From Gammaproteobacteria bacterium RIFCSPHIGHO2_02_FULL_42_13 (GTDB lineage Bacteria > Pseudomonadota > Gammaproteobacteria > UBA12402), in contig MGXQ01000019.1 of assembly GCA_001801405.1 (NCBI GenBank), forward strand, positions 1 through 8,661: DNA of 8,661 nt, given 5' to 3'. A program made the translations under genes and the position numbers. A model generated the notes under the pieces. That model saw only the letters and a program-made list of their open reading frames with translations, made no database searches and had not been told where the DNA came from. Below, piece by piece: positions 1-6,255 of the stretch. Each line of letters starts with the position of its first letter. Positions within the stretch are counted from its first letter, which is position 1.

Positions 1-129
1 AAATATTTTTTTACGGTTGAGTTAAGAGATCGGAGTTCGAAATTATTGATTGAACGCATTGAATTGTTAAGAGAGGCTGTACAGGCGGCACAATTAAGGG
101 ATGAATTTACGAAGGATTATTGCCCGTGA
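1..129 (+). CDS. 3' end of an unidentified gene (coiled-coil tail), 5' end outside the window
   Basis: Frame 1 is open from the first base to a TGA at 127-129 and gives 42 residues, starting KYFFTVELRDRSS and ending FTKDYCP. The first residues look like a last beta strand. They are followed by a charged, leucine-rich helix (KLLIERIELLREAVQAAQLRDEF) that could form a coiled coil. Methyltransferases and glycosyltransferases of surface-polysaccharide loci often end in a coiled coil followed by a GW-x-(n)-PLR tail. That second part is present here, but in frame 2 (see 101-205). The natural protein may therefore have continued past this stop. The family call is an inference from style only; the catalytic part is not visible. 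Confidence 0.5.
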   Translation, partial: KYFFTVELRDRSSKLLIERIELLREAVQAAQLRDEFTKDYCP

Positions 130-205
130 ATTGGAGTGGCTTAATAAAATTAAAGGATGGAAATTATGGTGGATATTCCCGCTACGCTGGCTTATTTTGC
201 GATAA
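101..205 (+). pseudogene. Out-of-frame continuation of the coiled-coil tail, or a separate 34-residue small ORF
   Basis: Frame 2 is open from just after a stop at 95-97 to TAA at 203-205. An ATG lies at 101 and the predicted peptide is 34 residues. It reads as a charged helix (IIARELEWLNKIKG) followed by WKLWWIFPLRWLILR. This matches the pattern that closes many polysaccharide glycosyltransferases and methyltransferases: coiled coil, then GW and PLR. Frame 1 upstream supplies the preceding coiled coil, so a +1 shift anywhere in 98-126 would join the two into one plausible tail. No proper Shine-Dalgarno precedes the ATG at 101 (TAAGGG abuts it), which argues against an independent gene. Alternatives are a real leader-less small peptide or a sequencing error. 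Confidence 0.35.
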
Positions 206-239
206 ATGCCTCATCTGGCGCATTTTCGCCCGAAACTTA

Positions 240-285
240 AATGTAAAGATTTCCACACAGCAAGCCGTGTGGAAATCTTTACATT
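240..285 (-). terminator. Perfect 19-bp inverted repeat, probable terminator of the recJ-murF-nfnAB operon
   Basis: Bases 240-258 are the exact reverse complement of 267-285, with an 8-base loop (AGCAAGCC). The right arm overlaps the TAA stop of nfnB (284-286), so the hairpin forms immediately at the end of that gene. On the minus strand the stem is followed by TTAAGTTTC, a weak T-rich run. On the plus strand no T run follows. It most likely ends the leftward operon, and may also act as a stem barrier for the rightward gene ending at 129 or 205. The T tract is poorer than in a textbook intrinsic terminator. Confidence 0.65.
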
Positions 286-1687
286 ATAACAGATCCTCTA
301 TCATACTCTTCGCTGCAATCTTTCCCGCACCCATTGCTAAAATAACGGTCGCGGATCCTGTGACAATATCACCGCCGGCATAGACATATTTTTTTGACGT
401 TCGCCCCGTGGTTTCGTCAACAATAATTGTTCCTCGACTTGATATATCAATATCTGGCGCCGTTTGCGGAATCAACGGATTCGGATGATTGCCAATTGCA
501 ATAATCACGACATCACACGCTATTTCAAACTCACTATCTTTGATTGCTACCGGACGTGCTCTTCCCGAATCATCCAGCTCCCCTAGTTCCATGCGACTAC
601 TGCGAATACCGGTGACGACGCCTTTTGCATCCGATAAAATTGCCACGGGATTACATAAACAATGAAATTCAACACCCTCTTCTTTTGCGTGCTGTACATC
701 TTCATCACGCGCCGGCATCTCAACTTCGCTACGACGATAAATGATGACAGAGTGCTCTGCGCCCAAACGCAATGCGGTTCGCGCCGCATCCATCGCCACA
801 TTGCCGCCGCCCACAACAACAACATGTTTACCATGGCTAATCGGCGTCGTCGCATTTTGTTTATAAGCACCCATTAAATTACTACGCGTCAAATATTCAT
901 TCGCCGAATAAACACCGACACTGTTTTCGCCCGGAATACCCATAAACACCGGCAATCCCGCGCCCGAGCCAATATAAATTGCATCAAAACCATATTCATC
1001 CGAGAACAAATCATCTAACTCGGCCGTTTTACCGACAACAAAATTCGTCTCGATCTTGACGCCCAATAATTCTAAATGATGAATCTCCTCTTGCATAATG
1101 CGTTTGGGCAATCGAAATTCGGGTATACCATACATCAACACACCACCCGCCACATGCAATGCTTCAAATATAGTAACCTCAAACCCGGCGCGAATTAATT
1201 CATCCGCTACCGTTAACCCGGAAGGCCCAGAGCCCACTATCGCAACTTTTTTTCCATTTTTTTTAATGGCACAACGTTCAAGCGGTGCTTGTTGATGTTC
1301 ACGCTGCCAATCTGCCGCAAAACGTTCTAAATTCCCAATCGCAATCGGTGCGCCCTTGCCATGTAATACACATTTTAATTCACATTGAATTTCTTGCGGA
1401 CAAACACGACCACAAACAGCGGGCAACGCATTGTCTTCTTTGATTTTTTGTGCCGCGTCTGAATATTTTTTTTCTTCAATTAATTTTAAAAACTCAGGTA
1501 TTTTGATATGAACAGGACAACCGTTAATACAAGGTGCATGTTTGCATTGCAAACAACGCGTCGCTTCGCGCACCGCTTCTTCTTCCGAATAACCACAAGG
1601 CACTTCGTCAAAATTATGTTTGCGAACATCCGGTTTTTGTTCGCGCATGGGTGTACGTGTAAAACGATCTGTTTTTTTATCCATCAT
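284..1687 (-). CDS. nfnB: NfnB/GltD-like FAD and iron-sulfur NAD(P)H oxidoreductase, large subunit
   Basis: This protein belongs to the GltD/GltA-like flavoprotein family that includes NfnB (NfnL), the large subunit of NADH-dependent reduced ferredoxin:NADP oxidoreductase. It is also commonly annotated as homotetrameric NADPH glutamate synthase. Counting from the upstream ATG at 1699, the N-terminus carries two cysteine sets, C49xxC52xxxxC57xxxC61P and C96xxxC100xxxxxC106xxxC110, for two [4Fe-4S] clusters. FAD binding shows at GSGPSG (156-161), NAD(P) binding at GGGNVAMD (297-304), and a C-terminal AGGDIVTG flavin motif follows. The length is normal for the family. The start is uncertain: tandem ATGs at 1687 and 1684 give the family-like MDKKTDRF opening, whereas ATG 1699 adds MGCR and has a poor ribosome site. 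It overlaps nfnA by a few bases. The adjacent nfnA-type partner, and the lack of a glutamate synthase large subunit here, favour Nfn over GltD. A real glutamate synthase role is not excluded. Confidence 0.85.
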   Translation of the reverse strand: MMDKKTDRFTRTPMREQKPDVRKHNFDEVPCGYSEEEAVREATRCLQCKHAPCINGCPVHIKIPEFLKLIEEKKYSDAAQKIKEDNALPAVCGRVCPQEIQCELKCVLHGKGAPIAIGNLERFAADWQREHQQAPLERCAIKKNGKKVAIVGSGPSGLTVADELIRAGFEVTIFEALHVAGGVLMYGIPEFRLPKRIMQEEIHHLELLGVKIETNFVVGKTAELDDLFSDEYGFDAIYIGSGAGLPVFMGIPGENSVGVYSANEYLTRSNLMGAYKQNATTPISHGKHVVVVGGGNVAMDAARTALRLGAEHSVIIYRRSEVEMPARDEDVQHAKEEGVEFHCLCNPVAILSDAKGVVTGIRSSRMELGELDDSGRARPVAIKDSEFEIACDVVIIAIGNHPNPLIPQTAPDIDISSRGTIIVDETTGRTSKKYVYAGGDIVTGSATVILAMGAGKIAAKSMIEDLL

Positions 1688-2513
1688 GCGGCAACCCATT
1701 TAACTTACATTGATGTTTTTTTTCAACATCATGATAAGCGTTTAAGCGCTGCATAACAGTATCCCAGTCAACCCCTGATGCATCAAACTCAGGACCATCG
1801 ACGCAAGCAAATTTTATTTCATTATTAACACACACGCGACAACCACCGCACATCCCAGTTCCATCGATCATAATCGGATTGAGTGACACCAAGGTTTTTA
1901 TCCCAGCCGCCACCGTTAAATCGGAAGTCACTTTCATCATCATCACGGGACCAACGATAATCGCAAAATCAAAGTGCTCGCCTTGTGCTTGTAATTTTTT
2001 AAAGACGTCGGACACAAATCCATGCTGGCCTTTGGAGCCATCATCGGTTGCAATCAGCAATCGATCGCTCACCTTTTCTAACTCTGTTTCAAGTAATAAT
2101 AAATTTTGATTTCTGGCGCCAACAATGGTCGTCACCTCATTTTCCGCGGCTTTTAATGCGCTCGCAATGGAATATAAAGCAGCGACACCCACACCCCCAC
2201 CAATACAAAGACATCGACCATATTTTTTAATTTCGGTGGGATGTCCCAAAGGACCCATTAAATCTAAAATCACATCGCCTTCGTTCAGCTGACTCATTTT
2301 CGTTGTTGTATGACCAACGGCTTGCACAATCAATTCAATCCAACCCGCGCTTGCATCGGCGTCAGCAATCGTCAAAGGTACGCGTTCACCATCTGATTCA
2401 ACACGCACAATAACAAACTGCCCCGCTTGTCGTTTCTTGGCAATCTTGGGCGCTGCAATGCGATATCGCCAAACCAATTCGTTCAAGCGTTCCTTTTTCA
2501 ATATCGTATGCAT
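1677..2513 (-). CDS. nfnA: NfnA-type FAD/[2Fe-2S] subunit (sulfide/dihydroorotate dehydrogenase-like)
   Basis: The product is a ferredoxin-reductase-fold protein of the PyrK/NfnA (NfnS, SudB) family that partners NfnB. Numbered from the ATG at 2522, it shows AGQFVIVRV (33-41) and ERVPLTIAD (46-54) for FAD, GGGVGVAA (108-115) for the nucleotide, and a C-terminal [2Fe-2S] site D220GTGMC225GGC228 with C240 in ACVDGPEFD. In studied NfnA proteins the cluster uses one Asp and three Cys, and D220, C225, C228 and C240 fit this. C231 is an extra cysteine. I prefer the ATG at 2513, which overlaps the murF stop as TAATG and gives the usual MHTILKKE opening. The ATG at 2522 would add three residues. An AAGGA lies upstream, at 3 or 12 bases from the two candidates, so it does not decide the start. 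Translational coupling to murF is likely. The expected role is electron transfer between NADH/NADPH and ferredoxin with NfnB. Confidence 0.85.
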   Translation of the reverse strand: MHTILKKERLNELVWRYRIAAPKIAKKRQAGQFVIVRVESDGERVPLTIADADASAGWIELIVQAVGHTTTKMSQLNEGDVILDLMGPLGHPTEIKKYGRCLCIGGGVGVAALYSIASALKAAENEVTTIVGARNQNLLLLETELEKVSDRLLIATDDGSKGQHGFVSDVFKKLQAQGEHFDFAIIVGPVMMMKVTSDLTVAAGIKTLVSLNPIMIDGTGMCGGCRVCVNNEIKFACVDGPEFDASGVDWDTVMQRLNAYHDVEKKHQCKLNGLPHDG

Positions 2514-3892
2514 TAAGAACATTTTTCCTTTTTCAGCGCTAATAAATAAATAACGACCTCTTCCATTTTCATTGAGCGCGACCCTTTTACTAATACGCTT
2601 ACCGGCGCATGCTCCGCGATCAAACGATTTAAATGTTCGTACAAATCTGCTTTGTTTTTAAATGCAGATGCATCATCGCCAAAACCGTCCACAACGTCTT
2701 GCGCAAATTCACCTACCGCTAATACATAATCTACGCCTGCATTTTTAGCACACGCGCCCGCTTGATGATGAAATAATTTGGCGTCTTCGCCTAATTCTTT
2801 CATATCCCCCAAAATTAATATTTTTTTATCGGGGTAACTCATCAATACATCAATCGCTGCATACACAGAACCGGGGTTTGCGTTATAAGTATCGTCCAAC
2901 ACCCAACCCACATTTTTAACTTCTTGCGAAACCAAACGAGAATGCGCCGTTTCAAAAGATTCAAGCGCTGTCTTAATTATGGGTAAGTCAATGTCTAACG
3001 CCAAACAAGCCGCCGTCGCAGCCAAGGCATTCATCACATTATGTTGACCTGACAATGGCAACACCATATCGACACTCCCTTCTGGCGTATCTAATGTAAA
3101 TAACGAATTATGACAGGTAAACTGACCGTTTTTAGCCGCCACATCCGCATCATGCTTTAACCCAAACGTCAAAATTTCTTGCGAATCAATCAATGCATTC
3201 CAGTAATCCAAATAATCATCATCGGCATTCAACACAGCTACTCCCGCTTCGGATAAACCTTGAAAAATTTCTCCCTTTGCCTGTGCAACACCATCCAATG
3301 TACCTACTCCATCCAAATGCGCCGGATATGCATTGGTAATCACTGCAACACTAGGCTCTGCCATGCGCGATAAATAAGAGATTTCACTAAAATGGTTCAT
3401 CCCCATTTCAATCACGGCAAATTGATGTTTGGAATTTAAACGTAATAAGGTTAATGGCATACCAATATGATTATTTAAGTTGCCCATCGTCACTAAACAA
3501 TGCTCTGGCTTTTTACACGCCGATTGCAACACTGCTGCAATCATATTTTTAACCGTTGTTTTACCATTGCTACCCGTAATTGCAACCAAGGGAATTTTAA
3601 ATTGTTTTCGCCAATAGGTCGCCAACTTACCAAGCGCTTGAATCGTATCAGATACAACAAAACAAGGAAGGTCGGTTTGAATCGGACGACTGACAATGGC
3701 GGCAACCGCTCCTTTTGCTTTTGCATCTTGAATAAAATCATGCCCATCAAAATTAGGGCCTTCAATAGCCAGAAACAAATTTCCTTCTGCGATATTGCGC
3801 GTATCTGTACTCACCCCACAAAATTTACCATCTTTGGGCACTGATTCAAGGTGTAACACTTGCGCCAATTGAGAAAACGAAAGCTTAATCAT
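2513..3892 (-). CDS. murF: MurF, UDP-N-acetylmuramoyl-tripeptide--D-alanyl-D-alanine ligase
   Basis: MurF is the cytoplasmic ATP-dependent ligase that adds D-Ala-D-Ala to UDP-MurNAc-tripeptide, completing the peptidoglycan pentapeptide precursor. The 459-residue length is normal. The N-terminal substrate domain has GVSTDTR (26-32) and DGHDFI (49-54). The central ATPase domain has the P-loop GSNGKTT (107-113) and EMGMNH (162-167). It also has ITNAYPAHLDGVGT, which holds the conserved His of Mur ligases, followed by the AKGEIF segment. The C-terminal domain has DDTYNANPGS and ILGDMKELG, both typical of MurF. The ATG at 3892 is preceded by TAGGA, which overlaps the recJ stop 5 bases upstream. 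In most gammaproteobacteria murF sits in the dcw division cluster, between murE and mraY. Here it lies between recJ and nfnA, so it has either moved or is a second copy. Confidence 0.96.
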   Translation of the reverse strand: MIKLSFSQLAQVLHLESVPKDGKFCGVSTDTRNIAEGNLFLAIEGPNFDGHDFIQDAKAKGAVAAIVSRPIQTDLPCFVVSDTIQALGKLATYWRKQFKIPLVAITGSNGKTTVKNMIAAVLQSACKKPEHCLVTMGNLNNHIGMPLTLLRLNSKHQFAVIEMGMNHFSEISYLSRMAEPSVAVITNAYPAHLDGVGTLDGVAQAKGEIFQGLSEAGVAVLNADDDYLDYWNALIDSQEILTFGLKHDADVAAKNGQFTCHNSLFTLDTPEGSVDMVLPLSGQHNVMNALAATAACLALDIDLPIIKTALESFETAHSRLVSQEVKNVGWVLDDTYNANPGSVYAAIDVLMSYPDKKILILGDMKELGEDAKLFHHQAGACAKNAGVDYVLAVGEFAQDVVDGFGDDASAFKNKADLYEHLNRLIAEHAPVSVLVKGSRSMKMEEVVIYLLALKKEKCS

Positions 3893-3897
3893 AATAT

Positions 3898-5625
3898 TTA
3901 TCCTACTACTGGCTCTAAATACTCTACCATTAATTGTATATTTTCCCTTCCTTTATAGTTATTCACATCCAAGCGATAAACGATATTCATTTCTTCACAA
4001 CGATCATTCGGCCACTCATTGGGATTAATATTAAATGCTATCGCATCTACCAATTTTGACTCCATTGACAATGTCAATTTTAAATGATTTTTTCCTACAA
4101 TGTACTGATTGACGATCTTAAATTTTCCGTCAAACAAGGGCTCTTTGAATCCTTCTCCCCAAGGGCCTGCCTGCTCTATTAGTTTAGCTAATTCTACCGA
4201 AAAATCATCCTTTGAGAGCTCTCCGTCAGTCACAAGCTTTCCACAAAAGTCTTCATTATTCAAGCGATTACGAATTTCCCGGTCAAACGCTTCAGAAAAT
4301 TTTTGATAATTTTCTGCTTTTAAGCTGAGTCCAGCTGCCATGGCATGACCACCAAAGCGCGCAATGAGCCCGGGGTTCGCCTCATGAATGGACATCAAAA
4401 CCTCGCATATATGCACCGCCGGAATGGATCGCGCCGATCCTTTGACCATGCCGTTATCGACTTCCGCAAAAATAATCACCGGCCGACTCGTCCGATCTTT
4501 TAGTCGAGACGCCACGATACCGATCACTCCCTCATGCCAATCGCGATGCAACAAACAAATACCCATCGGCCATGATGTTTCGTCGCCGCATTTATTTAAA
4601 AGTCCAAATGCCTCTTTCTGCATGCGATTTTCAATAGAACGCCGCTCTTGATTTAAACTTTCCAATTGCCCCGCCATGGTTTGTGCGTCAGAAAAATTAT
4701 CCGTCAACAGACAACGCACGCCCAAGCTCATGTCTTCTAAACGTCCTGCCGCATTCAAACGCGGACCAATCACAAATCCTAAATCCTGTACTTTTGCCTT
4801 AAACGGCGATCGACCGGCTACTGTAAATAAAGCATTAATCCCCAGCACCCCTTTTCCAGCTTTAATCAGTTGCATCCCTCTATCCACTAAGATGCGATTG
4901 TTTTGGTCTAGCTTAACAATATCCGCCACGGTTCCTAATGCGACGAGATCTAAATAATGCGCTAAATTTGGCTCTGGAATATTTTTATCAGCAAACCAAT
5001 TCTGTTCTCGCAATTTTGCACGCAACGCTAACAACACGTAAAATGCAACGCCGACTCCTGCTAGATTTTTACTCGGAAATTTATCATTGGGTTGATTGGG
5101 GTTAACAATGGCCGCTGCTTGAGGCAACGTCTCTCCCGACAAATGATGATCGGTAACAATCACTGGAATATGATGCTGATTAGCTAGCGCGATGGCTTGC
5201 ACGCTTGCAATGCCATTATCCACCGTAACAATTAAATCTGGCTTATATTCAAGCACTAACTCAAACAATGCAGGACTCAAACCATACCCCTGCTTAAACC
5301 GATTTGGCACAAGAAAATCAATTTGCTTCGCCCCAAACGCACGCAACACACGCACCATCAATGCCGTGCTTGATGCGCCATCGACATCGTAATCACCGAC
5401 AATGAGGATGTGTTTTTGTTCAACGAGCGCGCGAAACAAATAATCAACCGCCACATCAATGCCCAGCAAATCGTGATAGGGTAATAATGTTGCTAGCTCT
5501 TTTTCGAGTTGCGTGACATCGTCGATGTTGCGATGCGCATAAATGCGCTGCAACACCGGATGTAAATTGCTGTTGCGTAGTCGCGATGAAATTTCTCCAT
5601 CGCGACGTACAATTATTTTTTTCAT
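3898..5625 (-). CDS. recJ: RecJ, single-stranded-DNA-specific 5'-3' exonuclease
   Basis: RecJ degrades single-stranded DNA 5' to 3' in RecF-pathway recombination, mismatch repair and base excision repair. All DHH-superfamily motifs are visible in the 575 residues: DYDVDG (78-83), TVDNGIAS (134-141), TDHH (158-161), LGTVADI (230-236) and GPRLNAAGR (287-295). The DHHA1 motif is RFGGHAMAAG (423-432). The C-terminal ~130 residues fit the OB-fold region. The Asp and His metal ligands look intact, so the enzyme should be active. The length matches the family. The ATG at 5625 overlaps the TGA of the upstream small membrane-protein gene as ATGA, and a GAG lies 7 bases before it, so translation is probably coupled. 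The stop is 5 bases before murF. Confidence 0.97.
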   Translation of the reverse strand: MKKIIVRRDGEISSRLRNSNLHPVLQRIYAHRNIDDVTQLEKELATLLPYHDLLGIDVAVDYLFRALVEQKHILIVGDYDVDGASSTALMVRVLRAFGAKQIDFLVPNRFKQGYGLSPALFELVLEYKPDLIVTVDNGIASVQAIALANQHHIPVIVTDHHLSGETLPQAAAIVNPNQPNDKFPSKNLAGVGVAFYVLLALRAKLREQNWFADKNIPEPNLAHYLDLVALGTVADIVKLDQNNRILVDRGMQLIKAGKGVLGINALFTVAGRSPFKAKVQDLGFVIGPRLNAAGRLEDMSLGVRCLLTDNFSDAQTMAGQLESLNQERRSIENRMQKEAFGLLNKCGDETSWPMGICLLHRDWHEGVIGIVASRLKDRTSRPVIIFAEVDNGMVKGSARSIPAVHICEVLMSIHEANPGLIARFGGHAMAAGLSLKAENYQKFSEAFDREIRNRLNNEDFCGKLVTDGELSKDDFSVELAKLIEQAGPWGEGFKEPLFDGKFKIVNQYIVGKNHLKLTLSMESKLVDAIAFNINPNEWPNDRCEEMNIVYRLDVNNYKGRENIQLMVEYLEPVVG

Positions 5626-5921
5626 GGTTTCTCAGGATGCGCGGACTGATTATGCCGCGGACGATGATGCGGGTGATACGAATGATGGTGATGGGGGTGC
5701 TTACGGTTATACTGTAATATTTTATAGACGCTAATGTAAGGACATAACAACCATAAAAATGAAAACAAATATTGCGCCATATTCGCCATCGGCAACAACA
5801 GCAACACAAACATTAAAATTGAAATGACAACAGCGCCCCAAAAACTGCCGTACAACAATCCAATTGGTCCCAAAAATAGTGCAAATAAAATAGCCACAGC
5901 AATGCTACGATGCTTACCCAT
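5622..5921 (-). CDS. Small membrane protein with histidine-rich C-terminal tail
   Basis: This is a 99-residue protein of unknown function. Two hydrophobic segments are clear, about residues 7-24 (IAVAILFALFLGPIGLLY) and 29-45, with a third hydrophobic stretch at 51-66 ending before YNRKH. The FLGPIGLLYGSFWGA stretch resembles small TM2-like or YqaE-like membrane proteins in style, but I cannot assign a family. The tail (75-95) holds 10 His in 21 residues, including HHHH at 77-80, and could bind metal. The ATG at 5921 is chosen because GGAG lies 10 bases upstream and a promoter lies at 5952-5980. The frame stays open to an ATG at 6029, but that extension would contain the promoter and is polar. 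The gene ends by ATGA overlap with recJ and opens the operon. Confidence 0.75.
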   Translation of the reverse strand: MGKHRSIAVAILFALFLGPIGLLYGSFWGAVVISILMFVLLLLPMANMAQYLFSFLWLLCPYISVYKILQYNRKHPHHHHSYHPHHRPRHNQSAHPEKP

Positions 5922-5951
5922 AATGACATTTCTCCATAATGTAAAAGTATT

Positions 5952-5980
5952 ATCATAATACTGATGAGCGGATGTCACAA
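5952..5980 (-). promoter_or_regulatory. Sigma70-like promoter of the recJ-murF-nfnAB operon
   Basis: On the minus strand TTGTGA (5975-5980) and TATGAT (5952-5957) are separated by exactly 17 bases, the optimal spacing. The -10 region is followed by AATACTTTT. Transcription would start near 5945, giving a short leader of about 25 bases with GGAG just before the ATG at 5921. It is the best promoter-like match found upstream of the five-gene leftward run. Confidence 0.55.
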
Positions 5981-6001
5981 TAGAGATACGTTGATTCACA
6001 G

Positions 6002-6024
6002 GTTTTTTTCTTGAGTAAAAAAAC
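6002..6024. repeat. AT-only inverted repeat (7 T / 7 A) between the promoter and the palindromic element
   Basis: GTTTTTTT at 6002-6009 pairs with AAAAAAAC at 6017-6024 around a 7-base loop (CTTGAGT). The stem is nearly all A:T and would be weak in RNA. It may be a bent or easily melted DNA stretch upstream of the operon promoter, as in UP-element-like A/T tracts. No function can be shown. Confidence 0.3.
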
Positions 6025-6031
6025 AGCATCT

Positions 6032-6253
6032 ATAAACGCGAGTTCCGAATCCCTCCGTGCCAGCAACATTGAGACAAAAATATGTTAGAAACTAAGGAAC
6101 AAAACGGTATGTATCTTTTCTGCCGCATGCGCAGCTCAGAGCTGCTGAAAAGTGGGGGCGTGGGATACGCGCCATGACTCGCTCGCAGCAGCTCAGAGCT
6201 GCGTGGATTAAAATGTTGTAAGAAATTAGCGCTTATCCAAAACTCGCGTTATG
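6032..6253. mobile_element. Candidate MITE/REP-like non-coding element with terminal and internal inverted repeats
   Basis: The stretch between the small membrane-protein promoter and the repeat-protein gene has no credible ORF but is structured. The 10-mer AACGCGAGTT at 6035-6044 recurs inverted at 6241-6250. With a 1-base gap the match extends to ATAA(A)CGCGAGTT, like terminal inverted repeats. Inside, 6130-6147 and 6186-6203 are inverted copies that match at 17 of 18 positions. Each contains the self-palindrome GCAGCTCAGAGCTGC. A small GCGT-GGGAT-ACGC hairpin (6158-6170) sits in the centre. This resembles a miniature inverted-repeat element or a REP/BIME-type repeat. No convincing target-site duplication and no transposase are seen. 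The element begins 3 bases after the stop codon of the upstream gene. Confidence 0.4.
6130..6203. repeat. Pair of identical 15-bp palindromes arranged as a long inverted repeat
   Basis: GCAGCTCAGAGCTGC occurs at 6131-6145 and again at 6188-6202. Each copy is itself a palindrome with 7-bp arms and one central base. With flanking bases the copies form an 18-base inverted pair (6130-6147 / 6186-6203) with a single central mismatch. Between them lies a GC-rich core with hairpin GCGT/ACGC at 6158-6161 and 6167-6170. Each copy can fold alone, or the two can fold together into one long stem. Confidence 0.85.
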
Positions 6254-6255
6254 AC

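Noticed and set aside
120..383. 87-residue plus-strand frame starting at TTG
   Set aside because: It has a weak start without a Shine-Dalgarno, runs through the terminator hairpin, and continues antisense into nfnB. The peptide resembles no family.
284..1699. Classical GltD glutamate synthase small subunit
   Set aside because: No gltB neighbour is present and the partner is an NfnA-type protein, so Nfn is preferred. The call is not excluded.
3500..3844. 114-residue plus-strand frame inside murF
   Set aside because: It is a shadow of the conserved murF coding strand; the peptide has no recognisable features.
5622..6029. Longer 135-residue form of the small membrane protein
   Set aside because: The extra 36 residues are polar and cover the promoter at 5952-5980. 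The ATG at 5921 has a good GGAG site and begins just before the first membrane segment.
6035..6110. Intact tRNA gene on the plus strand
   Set aside because: Only a T-loop-like stretch is present; no D arm, anticodon arm or acceptor pairing can be found around it.
6130..6203. Intrinsic terminator of the repeat-protein gene
   Set aside because: The inverted repeat is stable, but neither side is followed by a T run on the minus strand.
6130..6203. CRISPR array
   Set aside because: There are only two copies, each a 15-bp self-palindrome, with no regular repeat/spacer series and no cas genes.
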